A DNA stretch of 32,396 nucleotides from Halomonas sp. (GTDB lineage: Bacteria > Pseudomonadota > Gammaproteobacteria > Pseudomonadales > Halomonadaceae): assembly GCF_007692655.1 (NCBI RefSeq), contig NZ_REBQ01000078.1, forward strand, positions 1 through 32,396. The letters are read 5' to 3'. Each line of letters opens with the position of its first letter. Position 1 is the stretch's first letter. The notes under the pieces were generated by a model. That model searched no databases and was not told where the DNA came from. It was given only the letters and a program-made list of their open reading frames with translations. Below are positions 24,656 through 32,396 of the stretch, piece after piece. The position numbers and the translations under genes were made by a program.

Positions 24656-26464
24656 GTGTCCTCTCCTGCACACAGTTTTCAGGCCTTGGTGCGGCTCTTG
24701 CGCTACGCCAAAGGCTACCGTCGGCGCATTATTGCCGCCACCACCTGCTCGGTTATCAATAAGTTGTTTGATATAGCGCCAGAAATTTTAATTGGCGTTG
24801 CCATCGATGTGGTGGTCAATCAAGAAAACAGCTTTGTCGCGCGTCTGGGGTTCGAGTCTCCCCAAGAGCAAATCACCATTTTGGCGATACTTACCTTCTT
24901 TATTTGGGCGGGGGAGTCACTGTTCGAGTACCTGTTCCAAATTTTGTGGCGTAATTTAGCCCAGCGGCTGCAGGCAGATATGCGCCAAGACACCTACGAG
25001 CATGCTCAGCGGCTCGATATGGCGTTCTTTGAGTCGCAAAGCTCCGGCCAGCTGGTGGCCACTATGAACGATGACGTGAACCAGCTGGAGCGCTTTTTAG
25101 ACGGCGGTGCCAACGCGCTAATTCAGGTATTTGTCACCGTAATAGCAGTGGGGGCGGTGTTCTTTGTGCTCTCGCCGCTGATTGCTTTGCTGGCGTTTAC
25201 ACCGATTCCGCTGATTGTGTGGGGCGCGTTTTTCTTCCAGCGCAAAGCCGGGCCGCTTTACAGCGATGTACGTGAGAAGGTCGGCGATCTGGCAAGCCGG
25301 TTATCCAATAACCTGAGTGGCATCGCCACCATTAAAAGCTTTACCAGTGAAGACCGCGAAGCCGAGCGCCTGCGCGATGCCAGCGAAGCCTATGTAGAGG
25401 CCAACCGGCGTGCCATTAAAGTCAGCTCTGCGTTTATTCCGGTGATTCGCATGGCGATTCTGGCAGGCTTTCTGGCCACCTTTACTGTCGGTGGGATGAT
25501 GGCACTAAGCGGTAATTTGAACGTGGGCGCTTATGGTGTGCTGGTGTTTCTGACCCAGCGCCTGCTCTGGCCGCTTACCGGCCTGGCGCAGGTAATCGAT
25601 CTATTTGAGCGCGCCATGGCCAGCACACGGCGAATTCTTGACCTGCTTGAAGTGCCGATTACCGTGAAAGATGACAGCACCACGCCGCTAAACCAACCGG
25701 TGCGTGGCGAAGTGACCATCGACAACGTCAGCTTTCATTATGCAACTAGCCACGTCGGCGTCGATGGCATCCATCTCCACGTGCCAGCAGGCAATACCTT
25801 AGCGCTGGTAGGGGCAACGGGGTCGGGTAAATCCACACTCATCAAGCTACTACTGCGCTTTTATGACCCGGAAAGTGGGCGTGTGCTCATCGATGGCCAG
25901 CCGATTACCGATGTAAGCATGAACTCGCTACGCCAGTCGATAGGTTTAGTCAGTCAGGACGTTTACCTGTTTGAAGGCAGCATTCGTGACAATATCGCTT
26001 ACGGCAAGCCCGACGCCGACGAAGCCGATATTATTGACGCCGCCAAAACTGCCGAAGCGTGGAGCTTTATTGAAACCCTGCCCCAGGGGCTAGATACTGC
26101 GGTTGGAGAGCGTGGAGTGCTGCTTTCCGGTGGCCAGCGTCAGCGTCTTTCCCTGGCCAGGGCGCTGCTTAAAGACCCGCCTATTTTAGTGTTGGATGAA
26201 GCCACCAGCGCGGTAGACAACGAAACCGAAGCGGCCATTCAGCGCTCGCTTAAGCGTATTGCCCATGGCCGCACGGTGATTATGATTGCCCACCGGCTCT
26301 CTACCATTGTGCATGCTGATGAAATCGTAGTGATTGAGAAGGGCCAAGTAGCGGAGCGTGGTTCTCACGCCAGCTTACTTGCCGCCAACGGTCATTATGC
26401 TGCTCAGTGGCGGGTGCAAACTGGCGAAGCCCAATCAGGGGATGTTGAAGCGTTAAGCCATTAA
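24656..26464 (+). CDS. ABC exporter half-transporter (TMD-NBD fusion)
   Basis: A 602-residue MsbA-like half-transporter that should work as a homodimer. The membrane domain spans about 20-320. The ATPase domain has Walker A GATGSGKS (386-393), Q-loop Q434, signature LSGGQRQ (490-496), Walker B ILVLDEATSAVD (from 510) and switch region IAHRLSTI. The substrate is unknown: lipid-like compounds, drugs or a siderophore are possible. Its place directly behind the siderophore importer suggests siderophore export or release, as for YbtPQ-type proteins, but no siderophore synthesis gene is in the window. The start is GTG with AAGGA six bases upstream. Confidence 0.92.
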   Translation: MSSPAHSFQALVRLLRYAKGYRRRIIAATTCSVINKLFDIAPEILIGVAIDVVVNQENSFVARLGFESPQEQITILAILTFFIWAGESLFEYLFQILWRNLAQRLQADMRQDTYEHAQRLDMAFFESQSSGQLVATMNDDVNQLERFLDGGANALIQVFVTVIAVGAVFFVLSPLIALLAFTPIPLIVWGAFFFQRKAGPLYSDVREKVGDLASRLSNNLSGIATIKSFTSEDREAERLRDASEAYVEANRRAIKVSSAFIPVIRMAILAGFLATFTVGGMMALSGNLNVGAYGVLVFLTQRLLWPLTGLAQVIDLFERAMASTRRILDLLEVPITVKDDSTTPLNQPVRGEVTIDNVSFHYATSHVGVDGIHLHVPAGNTLALVGATGSGKSTLIKLLLRFYDPESGRVLIDGQPITDVSMNSLRQSIGLVSQDVYLFEGSIRDNIAYGKPDADEADIIDAAKTAEAWSFIETLPQGLDTAVGERGVLLSGGQRQRLSLARALLKDPPILVLDEATSAVDNETEAAIQRSLKRIAHGRTVIMIAHRLSTIVHADEIVVIEKGQVAERGSHASLLAANGHYAAQWRVQTGEAQSGDVEALSH

Positions 26465-26481
26465 AGGGCTTCGGCCTGCCG

Positions 26482-27057
26482 TTAGCGGTTAACCAATAGC
26501 GCATTCAGAGTGACGGGCACATGCTCGTCAATCTCCTGATAGCCAAGTAATGACAGCACGGTTCGCACCGTGCTGTTTGCCATTAGTGCTCTGCCGTCCA
26601 TCGCCATGGGCTCGGCATGAGTTACGCGTATCTCATTCAGACCTTCCCGGGTAAAGCGCAGCGGTACCGACTCCTGCTGGTTAATCATGTCGGACTGAAC
26701 GCTAAACTCCAGTGTCTCAACCAGTGACTGACCAATATCTAAGCTGTCCAATCGTTCAGGCGGCATTTGTGCCACTAAGGTCACTAGCGTGGTATTCGCC
26801 AGTAAACCTATCCACGGCGGTAACTGGCCAAAACGCTCCAGTACATCCGTCTGGCTAAGCTTTAACGGCAGCCGCAGGGTACCATCGCTGGAGATATCGC
26901 CCTGGAGGTCGCGCACTTGATGATGGTGGGTTTGCGGCGCCTCACCATTTAACTGGGTAATGGATGCCTGCACCCGGGATTGAGCAGGATCAAGCTGCCA
27001 GTCTGCGGACACCGGCATAGCCAACAATAAAGGAAGTAGGGCAATCAATGCTTTCAC
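26482..27057 (-). CDS. YceI-like secreted protein
   Basis: A 191-residue predicted periplasmic protein: signal peptide (MKALIALLPLLLAMPVSA) followed by ADWQLDPAQSRVQASI, HHHQVRDLQGDIS and KLSQTDVLERF, a pattern resembling the lipocalin-like YceI family that binds isoprenoid-type ligands. The match is moderate and the middle of the protein is divergent. The frame opens at 27120 and has an ATG at 27072, but the GTG at 27057 with GGAG seven bases upstream gives the best ribosome site and signal peptide. It converges on the ABC exporter with only 17 bp between stops. Confidence 0.6.
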   Translation of the reverse strand: MKALIALLPLLLAMPVSADWQLDPAQSRVQASITQLNGEAPQTHHHQVRDLQGDISSDGTLRLPLKLSQTDVLERFGQLPPWIGLLANTTLVTLVAQMPPERLDSLDIGQSLVETLEFSVQSDMINQQESVPLRFTREGLNEIRVTHAEPMAMDGRALMANSTVRTVLSLLGYQEIDEHVPVTLNALLVNR

Positions 27058-27197
27058 AGCGCGTCTCCGCATTAAGGACTGTTCACAAAACCCAGTCACA
27101 AGAGTAATAACTACCTTCAAGACCGTTCAAAGCGGATAAAGTGCCGTAATGACATCAAGATAGCGCAATGGGGCTAGCCTCTATCCTCTACATTCGC

Positions 27198-27203
27198 TAT
27201 GAT
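27198..27203 (+). promoter_or_regulatory. Possible -10 element for the tRNA gene
   Basis: TATGAT, a good -10 match, ends 13 bp before the mature tRNA 5' end. No convincing -35 box is found at 17 bp, so this is tentative. Confidence 0.3.
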
Positions 27204-27216
27204 ATGCACGCTTTTC

Positions 27217-27293
<77 letters not shown>

Positions 27294-27321
27294 TTTCTAT
27301 ATATGCCTATTTTAAAGACAG

Positions 27322-27336
27322 GGGGTTATGAGTCCC
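27322..27336 (-). repeat. Inverted copy of the tRNA anticodon arm
   Basis: TTATGAGTCCC (27326-27336) is the exact reverse complement of GGGACTCATAA at 27245-27255 in the tRNA; allowing one mismatch the match extends to 15 bases. The direct string TCCCTTGGT also occurs in both places (27256-27264 and 27333-27341). Confidence 0.8.
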
Positions 27337-27366
27337 TTGGTTTGCGGCTCCCCGCCAAGCGTTTTT
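27336..27366 (+). terminator. Possible terminator of the tRNA transcript
   Basis: CTTG (27336-27339) pairs with CAAG (27356-27359) and GCGG (27344-27347) with CCGC (27352-27355), with a bulge between, followed by CG and T5. It is imperfect but well placed behind the tRNA. Confidence 0.4.
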
Positions 27367-27634
27367 CCCTTTCTTTGTTTATCTTCTTCTGGTGTGCGTT
27401 CAACGGCTGATAGCTCGTTGTTGGCTGTGTATGATAACCGCAATTAACAAATACTTATTGAGTGAGGACAGGTACTGTGGATGCCAGTACTTAGCCGCTG
27501 CGCTTATTTTTATTTGCGATTAATGTTCTTAGTTCAATGGAGCTTTGTAGTCTGCATGTAACTATTGCGACTGAACGGCTTAGCAACGAGAAATGCAGCA
27601 CTCGCTTTAAGGCGAACAGGAAAAACGGCACGCC

Positions 27635-30379
27635 ATGAACGCAGTTGAAATCGAATCCGCAATCTCTGAATTAGCACAGCAGTCCTTTGACCCGGCTGAG
27701 TTCCCCTATGCCTTCCTAGAAGCCTTTGGCAACAAGACGACCACCATCAAGCGGTTGCGTTCGGGTACGTCTAATAAATCTGACTTTTCTGGTTCCTGGG
27801 GCGGGGTATTACAGACGAACAATATCCATATTGCTGTGGCAGAGACCGGTGCCGTTACCCAAACCCTGGCTGCTCTGAAGGCTAGCCCAGCTACTACACG
27901 TGCCAAGGCTAAGTTCGTACTTGCCACCGATGGTGAATTGCTAGAGGCCGAAGAGCTAGAAAGCGGTGAGACAGTTGCCTGCAAATATGAAGAATTTCCG
28001 GATCACTTCGGTTTCTTTTTGCCCCTGGCGGGGATCACCACCGTTAAGCAGGTGCGCGAAAGCTCGTTTGATATTCGGGCGACCAGCCGCCTGAACCGGC
28101 TGTATGTTGAGCTTCTGAAAGATAACCCAGATTGGGGCACGGAAGAGCAGCGCCATGAAATGAATCACTTTATGGCCCGCCTGATCTTCTGTTTTTTTGC
28201 CGAGGACACGGACATCTTCGCTGGTAGTGGGCTGTTTACCGATACCGTCTCAGAAATGAGCGCCAGAGATTCTGCCAATACCCATGAAGTGATTAGCGAA
28301 ATCTTTCGCGCTATGAACACGCGGCGAGAGGATCATGCTGCGGCAAATATCCCCCGCTGGGCAGGGAAATTTCCCTATGTAAACGGCGGTTTGTTTTCAG
28401 GCAGTGTGGAAGTGCCACGCTTCAGCAAAATTGCTCGCTCTTATCTGCTGCACATTGGCAGCCTGGATTGGACGCAGATAAACCCTGATATTTTCGGCTC
28501 GATGATCCAGGCGGTGGCCGACGACGAAGAGCGCGGTGCATTAGGCATGCACTACACCAGTGTGCCGAACATTCTGAAAGTGCTGAATCCACTGTTTCTG
28601 GATGACCTGCGCGAGAAGCTGGAAGAAGCAGGCAACAACACCCGCAAGCTGCTGAACCTGCGCAACCGCATGGCCAAAATTCGTGTATTTGATCCCGCCT
28701 GCGGTTCGGGTAATTTCCTGGTCATCGCTTATAAACAGATGCGTGCGATTGAAGCAGAGATTAATCAGGGTCGTGGTGAGCCAAACCGGCCGACCGATAT
28801 ACCGCTGACCAACTTTCGAGGCATTGAGCTGCGCGACTTTTCTGCGGAGGTTGCTCGCCTTGCACTGATCATTGCTGAGTATCAGTGTGACTTGCACTAT
28901 CGTGGCAAGAAGCTGGCACTCGCCGAGTTTTTACCCCTCAGCTCTGATAACTGGATTACCTGCGGCAATGCCTTGCGGCTAGATTGGCTGAGCATTTGTC
29001 CGCCAACAGGAACAGGTGTGAAGCTGAATGCGGATGACCTGTTTGAGTCGCCGTTGGATCAGGCGCAGATAGATTTTGAGAATGAGGGGGGAGAGACCTA
29101 TATCTGTGGCAATCCGCCTTATCAAGGTAGCGTCAATCAGTCTTCTGGACAGAAGGAGGACATGGCTCGTATTTTTAAATCGGTTCTAAGTCGCTACAAA
29201 GATCTCGATTACGTTGCCGCATTTATATTAAAAGCAGCGCAATTTAATAAGTTGACAGGCTCGTCAAGCGCGTTTGTGACAACGAACTCTGTCACACAAG
29301 GCGAGCAAGTTGCCATGCTGTGGCCACTCGTTTTTACACAAAATAATTTTTTGCATTTCGCACATACTTCCTTTCTTTGGAGCAACCTTGCAAGTAACAA
29401 GGCAGCAGTTACTTGCGTAATTTTAGGGCTCACCACAAAACCTGTTGTCAATAGACTGCTATTTGATAATGGTGTTGTTCGTCAAACCAACAACATCAGC
29501 CCATACCTCGTTGCAACCGATTCAGTAATTGTCACGAAACGTACCACCCCACTTTCAGACATTGGAAGTATGCAATCTGGAAATAAGCCCACGGACGGTG
29601 GGCACTTTATTTTGTCCACGCAAGAAAAGGAAAAAATCGTAGCGGAGAATCCTTCCGCAGCCCGTTTCATCAAACGTTACGCTGGCTCACGAGAACTTAT
29701 CAACGGTGGGGATCGCTGGTGCATCTGGGTTGAAGAACCGGATCTGGCTGAGGCGAGCAAGATTGATGAATTTTCCACTCGTTTCGAGAAGGTCAGAGAG
29801 CTGAGATCTGGAAGCAAGGGGAAACAAGCGAATGACAATGCAGGCACGCCTCATCGTTTTGTGTTTTCTCCACATACTAGCCATGCTGCAGTTGCCGTTC
29901 CGGGCGCCTCATCTGAACGGCGAGAATATTTACCTTGTGTCCTTACGAACCACTTTACAGTTGTATCGAATCTCGCTTCTATAATCTACAAAGCAACGTT
30001 TTGGGACATGGCGCTGATAGCATCCCGCCTTCACTTGGTCTGGATTGCCACCGTTTGCGGCAAGCTTAAAACCGACTTTCGCTATTCCAGTACCTTGGGT
30101 TGGAACACGTTTCCTGTTCCAACCCTTACTGAGAAAAACCAAGCTGATCTGATTCGTTGCGCCGAAAATATCCTGTTGGCTCGCGAAGCGCACTTTCCGG
30201 CTACCATCGCTGATCTCTACGATCCAGAAAAAATGCCCGACAATTTGCGTGAAGCCCATGAGCGCAATGATGAGGTATTGGAGCGTATCTACATCGGGCG
30301 GCGTTTCAAGAACGATACTGAGCGCCTGGAAAAGCTGTTTGAACTGTATACCAAGATGACAGCCAAGGTGTCTGCATGA
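27635..30379 (+). CDS. MmeI-family adenine-specific DNA methyltransferase
   Basis: A 914-residue class I SAM-dependent N6-adenine methyltransferase with the layout of type IIL MmeI-like enzymes: an N-terminal domain (1-150), a helical spacer (to about 330), the catalytic domain with SAM motif FDPACGSGNF (D353-F361) and catalytic NPPY (493-496), a target-recognition region (about 560-830) and a C-terminal helical domain (LYDPEKMPDNLREAH...). Active type IIL enzymes carry a D...ExK nuclease site near the N-terminus. Here that region (about 45-95) has no ExK-type motif, so the protein looks like a methyltransferase only. The recognition region is more AT-rich than its surroundings, as expected for a variable domain. 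The stop overlaps the next gene (ATGA). It probably marks host DNA for a defence system encoded by this operon. Confidence 0.87.
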   Translation: MNAVEIESAISELAQQSFDPAEFPYAFLEAFGNKTTTIKRLRSGTSNKSDFSGSWGGVLQTNNIHIAVAETGAVTQTLAALKASPATTRAKAKFVLATDGELLEAEELESGETVACKYEEFPDHFGFFLPLAGITTVKQVRESSFDIRATSRLNRLYVELLKDNPDWGTEEQRHEMNHFMARLIFCFFAEDTDIFAGSGLFTDTVSEMSARDSANTHEVISEIFRAMNTRREDHAAANIPRWAGKFPYVNGGLFSGSVEVPRFSKIARSYLLHIGSLDWTQINPDIFGSMIQAVADDEERGALGMHYTSVPNILKVLNPLFLDDLREKLEEAGNNTRKLLNLRNRMAKIRVFDPACGSGNFLVIAYKQMRAIEAEINQGRGEPNRPTDIPLTNFRGIELRDFSAEVARLALIIAEYQCDLHYRGKKLALAEFLPLSSDNWITCGNALRLDWLSICPPTGTGVKLNADDLFESPLDQAQIDFENEGGETYICGNPPYQGSVNQSSGQKEDMARIFKSVLSRYKDLDYVAAFILKAAQFNKLTGSSSAFVTTNSVTQGEQVAMLWPLVFTQNNFLHFAHTSFLWSNLASNKAAVTCVILGLTTKPVVNRLLFDNGVVRQTNNISPYLVATDSVIVTKRTTPLSDIGSMQSGNKPTDGGHFILSTQEKEKIVAENPSAARFIKRYAGSRELINGGDRWCIWVEEPDLAEASKIDEFSTRFEKVRELRSGSKGKQANDNAGTPHRFVFSPHTSHAAVAVPGASSERREYLPCVLTNHFTVVSNLASIIYKATFWDMALIASRLHLVWIATVCGKLKTDFRYSSTLGWNTFPVPTLTEKNQADLIRCAENILLAREAHFPATIADLYDPEKMPDNLREAHERNDEVLERIYIGRRFKNDTERLEKLFELYTKMTAKVSA

Positions 30380-31140
30380 AAAGGCTGGTGGAGAGCTACT
30401 CATCGCTACTGAAAGCGGTTCTTTTCGTTCTATTTGGCGTTGTCGCCGTTTTTATAGATGTTGAGCAGTCTCCAACACACTGGACTTGGCCTCTTTTTGT
30501 TTTTTTGGCTGCTGGTCTGGTAGGACTGGAAATCTATCACTATCGACAAGACAAGGCATCGCCACTCTTAAAAATGAGAACAAATCTTCTGGACGTGGAA
30601 GGGTGGGAAAAGTCGGGATCGAGTGATTATTACGCTGCTAATCCAGAGTTCACACTCTCACCGATTGAAGATGAAGTGCCACACCTGGACTATCGGCAGG
30701 AGTGGACATGGGGTGAGATTGGTTACCACAGTGAAACAGGGAACGATGCCTACCATGTGGGCGCTTTTAAAAGTGGGTTATTGCTGAAAAAAATACACAT
30801 TGTAATTTTTGACGGCGGCAAAAAAATTGCAGTTGCGCCTGATTGGGTAGCGATTGGTAGGGGGCGTTTTTATTTCTACCTGAAAGACAGTGTTGATTAT
30901 GCATACCAACACTACCTCACACACGAACGCGGAAAAGATCACTCCTGCGGCATTAGGCGCCCTGATATAAGTGGTACTTTCGATATTCCTGTGCTCAAGA
31001 ATTTGAATGAATTACAGAGATTTGCCGATTGTTGTGATGAGCCAGCAACAAGTCCTTCAACGCAAGAAGATGAGCAGGCTGAAGTTTTTTATTGTTTGCT
31101 GGAAAAGTACAATAACTTTCGGCATAGGGAGCGGACATGA
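30376..31140 (+). CDS. Unknown protein with two N-terminal membrane helices
   Basis: A 254-residue protein I do not recognise. Two hydrophobic helices (about 11-28 and 37-54) are joined by a short acidic loop; flanking charges (MKRL before, HYRQDK after) put both termini in the cytoplasm. The remaining 195 residues form a soluble domain that looks rich in beta-strands and aromatic residues (DYRQEWTWGEIGYH, GLLLKKIHIVIFDGGKKIAVAP, GRFYFYLKD) and contains scattered His and Cys. No catalytic motif is evident. The gene overlaps both neighbours by ATGA, so it belongs to the same unit. The layout, two helices plus a beta-rich cytosolic domain, resembles membrane effectors of anti-phage systems such as Cap15, but I see no sequence match and no CD-NTase. 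Function is open. Confidence 0.75.
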   Translation: MKRLVESYSSLLKAVLFVLFGVVAVFIDVEQSPTHWTWPLFVFLAAGLVGLEIYHYRQDKASPLLKMRTNLLDVEGWEKSGSSDYYAANPEFTLSPIEDEVPHLDYRQEWTWGEIGYHSETGNDAYHVGAFKSGLLLKKIHIVIFDGGKKIAVAPDWVAIGRGRFYFYLKDSVDYAYQHYLTHERGKDHSCGIRRPDISGTFDIPVLKNLNELQRFADCCDEPATSPSTQEDEQAEVFYCLLEKYNNFRHRERT

Positions 31141-32396
31141 GCAATCAGAGCATCCCATCCACTGAATCCCTCACCGTCGAATTTAAAAGTGACCGCAAGC
31201 GCTACCCCGATAATGAACTCATTGAAGCCTTGATTGGGCTTGCCAATACAGAAGGTGGCGAGCTGTGGCTGGGGGTGGAAGATAACGGTACGCCAACCGG
31301 GTTGCATGAAGCTCACCAGAACCTGTTAGGTTTACCGGGGTTGGTGGCGGCCAGAACATCCCCATCGCTGGCAATCAGTGTCACACAACATGAGACTGGC
31401 GGCGTGAGTGTCGCTCGCATACAGGTGCCTAAATCTCGCTCGGAAGTGGCCACAACATCGGGCATGTATTTGCGCCGCCGCTTGAAACAAGATGGTACGC
31501 CAGAAAATATACCGATGTTGCCTCACGAGCGCAGCAGTAGGGCCAGTCATTTTGGTTTGGCTGATACCTCTGCCCAGCCGGTGGCAGGAACCACCCTAGC
31601 GGATTTCGACCCGCTAGAGCGAGAGCGCTTGCGTCAGACCATTCGCCAATATGGCGGTGATCGTGTCCTACTCGAATTAGATGATGAAGCGTTGGATGGG
31701 GCTCTTGGCTTTACCACGCGTACCGACACTGGCGAGCGTGTCCCGACCCTGACGGGCTTATTAGTCATTGGCCGCGAAGAGGCGCTACGTGAACGGGTGC
31801 CCACTCATGAGCTGGCATTCCAGGTGCTGGCTCGTGAAAACGTGGCTTTTAACGAGTTCCGGCGCTTTCCACTGCTAAAAGCCCTGGAATGGCTAGAAAC
31901 TAACTTTCGCCCGCACAACCCCGAGAATGAAGTGCAAATCGGCTTGTTTCGTGTGCCTGTCCCTAAAGTGGATATGGGCGCTTTTCGTGAGGCTGTTGCC
32001 AATGCACTGGTGCATAGGGACTACCACCGCCTTGGGGCTGTGCATGTGCGTATGGATGATAGTGGCTTAACCGTTAGCAACCCAGGGGGCTTGGTAGAAG
32101 GCGTCACCTTACAAAACTTGCTCACAACAGAACCCCGCCCGCGTAATCCACTGTTGGCGGATGCCATGAAACGCATTGGTATTGTTGAGCGTTCTGGGCG
32201 TGGGGTAGACAAGATTTATCGTGGCATGCTGCGTTTTGGCCGACCAGAACCCGACTATAGTAGGACCGATCACAGCAGCGTTATTCTTCAGTTAGCGACA
32301 GTGGCGGCAGATGAGGTTTTCTTAAAGCTGGTTGTTGAGCAGGAAAACCAGCAAAACGGTATTTCTCTACCCATTGATACCTTAATTGTGTTGGCT
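31137..32396 (+). CDS. AlbA_2 (Schlafen-like) / GHKL-ATPase protein, truncated by window end
   Basis: 420 residues are visible; no stop is reached. The N-terminal AlbA_2 domain (about 10-125) shows EFKSD at 15-19 and the signature LIGLANTEGGELWLGVEDNG. A middle region follows, then a C-terminal ATP-binding GHKL-type module with FREAVANALVHRDY (N289, H293), SNPGGL (about 314-319) and RNPLLADAMKRIGIVERSGRGVDKI. This is the COG2865 architecture, related to the Schlafen core and often annotated as a transcriptional regulator or RecG-like protein; family members recur in phage-defence loci. The ATG overlaps the upstream stop (ATGA) and has GGGAG just before it. The C-terminus, which often carries a winged helix, lies beyond the window. 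Confidence 0.88.
   Translation, partial: MSNQSIPSTESLTVEFKSDRKRYPDNELIEALIGLANTEGGELWLGVEDNGTPTGLHEAHQNLLGLPGLVAARTSPSLAISVTQHETGGVSVARIQVPKSRSEVATTSGMYLRRRLKQDGTPENIPMLPHERSSRASHFGLADTSAQPVAGTTLADFDPLERERLRQTIRQYGGDRVLLELDDEALDGALGFTTRTDTGERVPTLTGLLVIGREEALRERVPTHELAFQVLARENVAFNEFRRFPLLKALEWLETNFRPHNPENEVQIGLFRVPVPKVDMGAFREAVANALVHRDYHRLGAVHVRMDDSGLTVSNPGGLVEGVTLQNLLTTEPRPRNPLLADAMKRIGIVERSGRGVDKIYRGMLRFGRPEPDYSRTDHSSVILQLATVAADEVFLKLVVEQENQQNGISLPIDTLIVLA

Larger units (their letters stand above)
27294..27634. other. Intergenic region between the tRNA and the methyltransferase gene
   Basis: About 340 bp. It contains the inverted copy of the tRNA anticodon arm (27322-27336), a possible tRNA terminator (27336-27366), and a small dyad GTACTG / CAGTAC at 27472-27477 and 27485-27490 that could be an operator in front of the downstream operon. 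No integrase, no small gene and no clear promoter pair was found. The ribosome site in front of the methyltransferase ATG is weak (AGGA about 13 bases away). Confidence 0.6.

Noticed and set aside
27635..30379. Calling the methyltransferase BREX PglX or type I HsdM
   Set aside because: No PglZ, BrxC, HsdS or HsdR gene is visible, and the domain order and C-terminus fit MmeI-type enzymes better.
30376..31140. Naming the two-helix protein a CBASS effector
   Set aside because: Only the layout is similar; no CD-NTase is encoded in the window and no sequence motif is shared, so it is left as unknown.

Overview
The window looks like chromosome from a moderately halophilic gammaproteobacterium of the Halomonas type. 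The evidence is two stacked glycine-betaine/compatible-solute uptake systems (BCCT carrier and ProVWX), very acidic small lipoproteins, moderate GC content, and gene families typical of Halomonadaceae. This taxonomic call is inference from gene content; no rRNA is present.

Layout. 1-2450: the end of an unknown gene, then an EAL phosphodiesterase and a DMT permease on the minus strand, and a divergent secreted DUF4168 protein. 2530-5335: a cNMP/CBS/DUF294 nucleotidyltransferase-like regulator coupled to a DnaQ-like exonuclease, both bounded by strong hairpin terminators. 5360-10472: an osmoprotection block on the minus strand (proV-proW-proX, then a separate BCCT carrier), with a clear sigma-70 promoter and a roughly 190-nt leader ahead of proV. 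10706-11612: two small acidic lipoproteins. 11678-17750: minus-strand genes for an NtrC-type response regulator and its histidine kinase, a PQQ-type aldose dehydrogenase, an AEC permease and a LysR regulator. 18047-26464: an iron-siderophore island, with a FepA-like TonB receptor divergent from a binding protein, two FecCD permeases and a FecE ATPase in tight 4-nt overlaps, followed by an ABC exporter. Fur-box-like sites lie in the divergent promoter region. 26482-27057: a YceI-like secreted protein.

27217-27293 is a tRNA with a CAT anticodon, most likely the lysidine-modified tRNA-Ile2. Immediately after it comes what looks like accessory DNA: three plus-strand genes joined by two ATGA overlaps. 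They encode an MmeI-type adenine DNA methyltransferase without a recognisable nuclease motif, an unknown protein with two N-terminal membrane helices and a cytosolic domain, and a Schlafen/AlbA_2 plus GHKL-ATPase protein that runs off the window. This is the best candidate here for an undescribed (probably defence) system. The tRNA trailer carries an inverted copy of the tRNA anticodon arm, which could be an integration scar or an RNA-folding element.

Many starts were moved inward from the longest open frame on the basis of Shine-Dalgarno position, stop/start overlaps, or a terminator lying under the longer version. All family assignments were made by reading sequence motifs; no database search was run.
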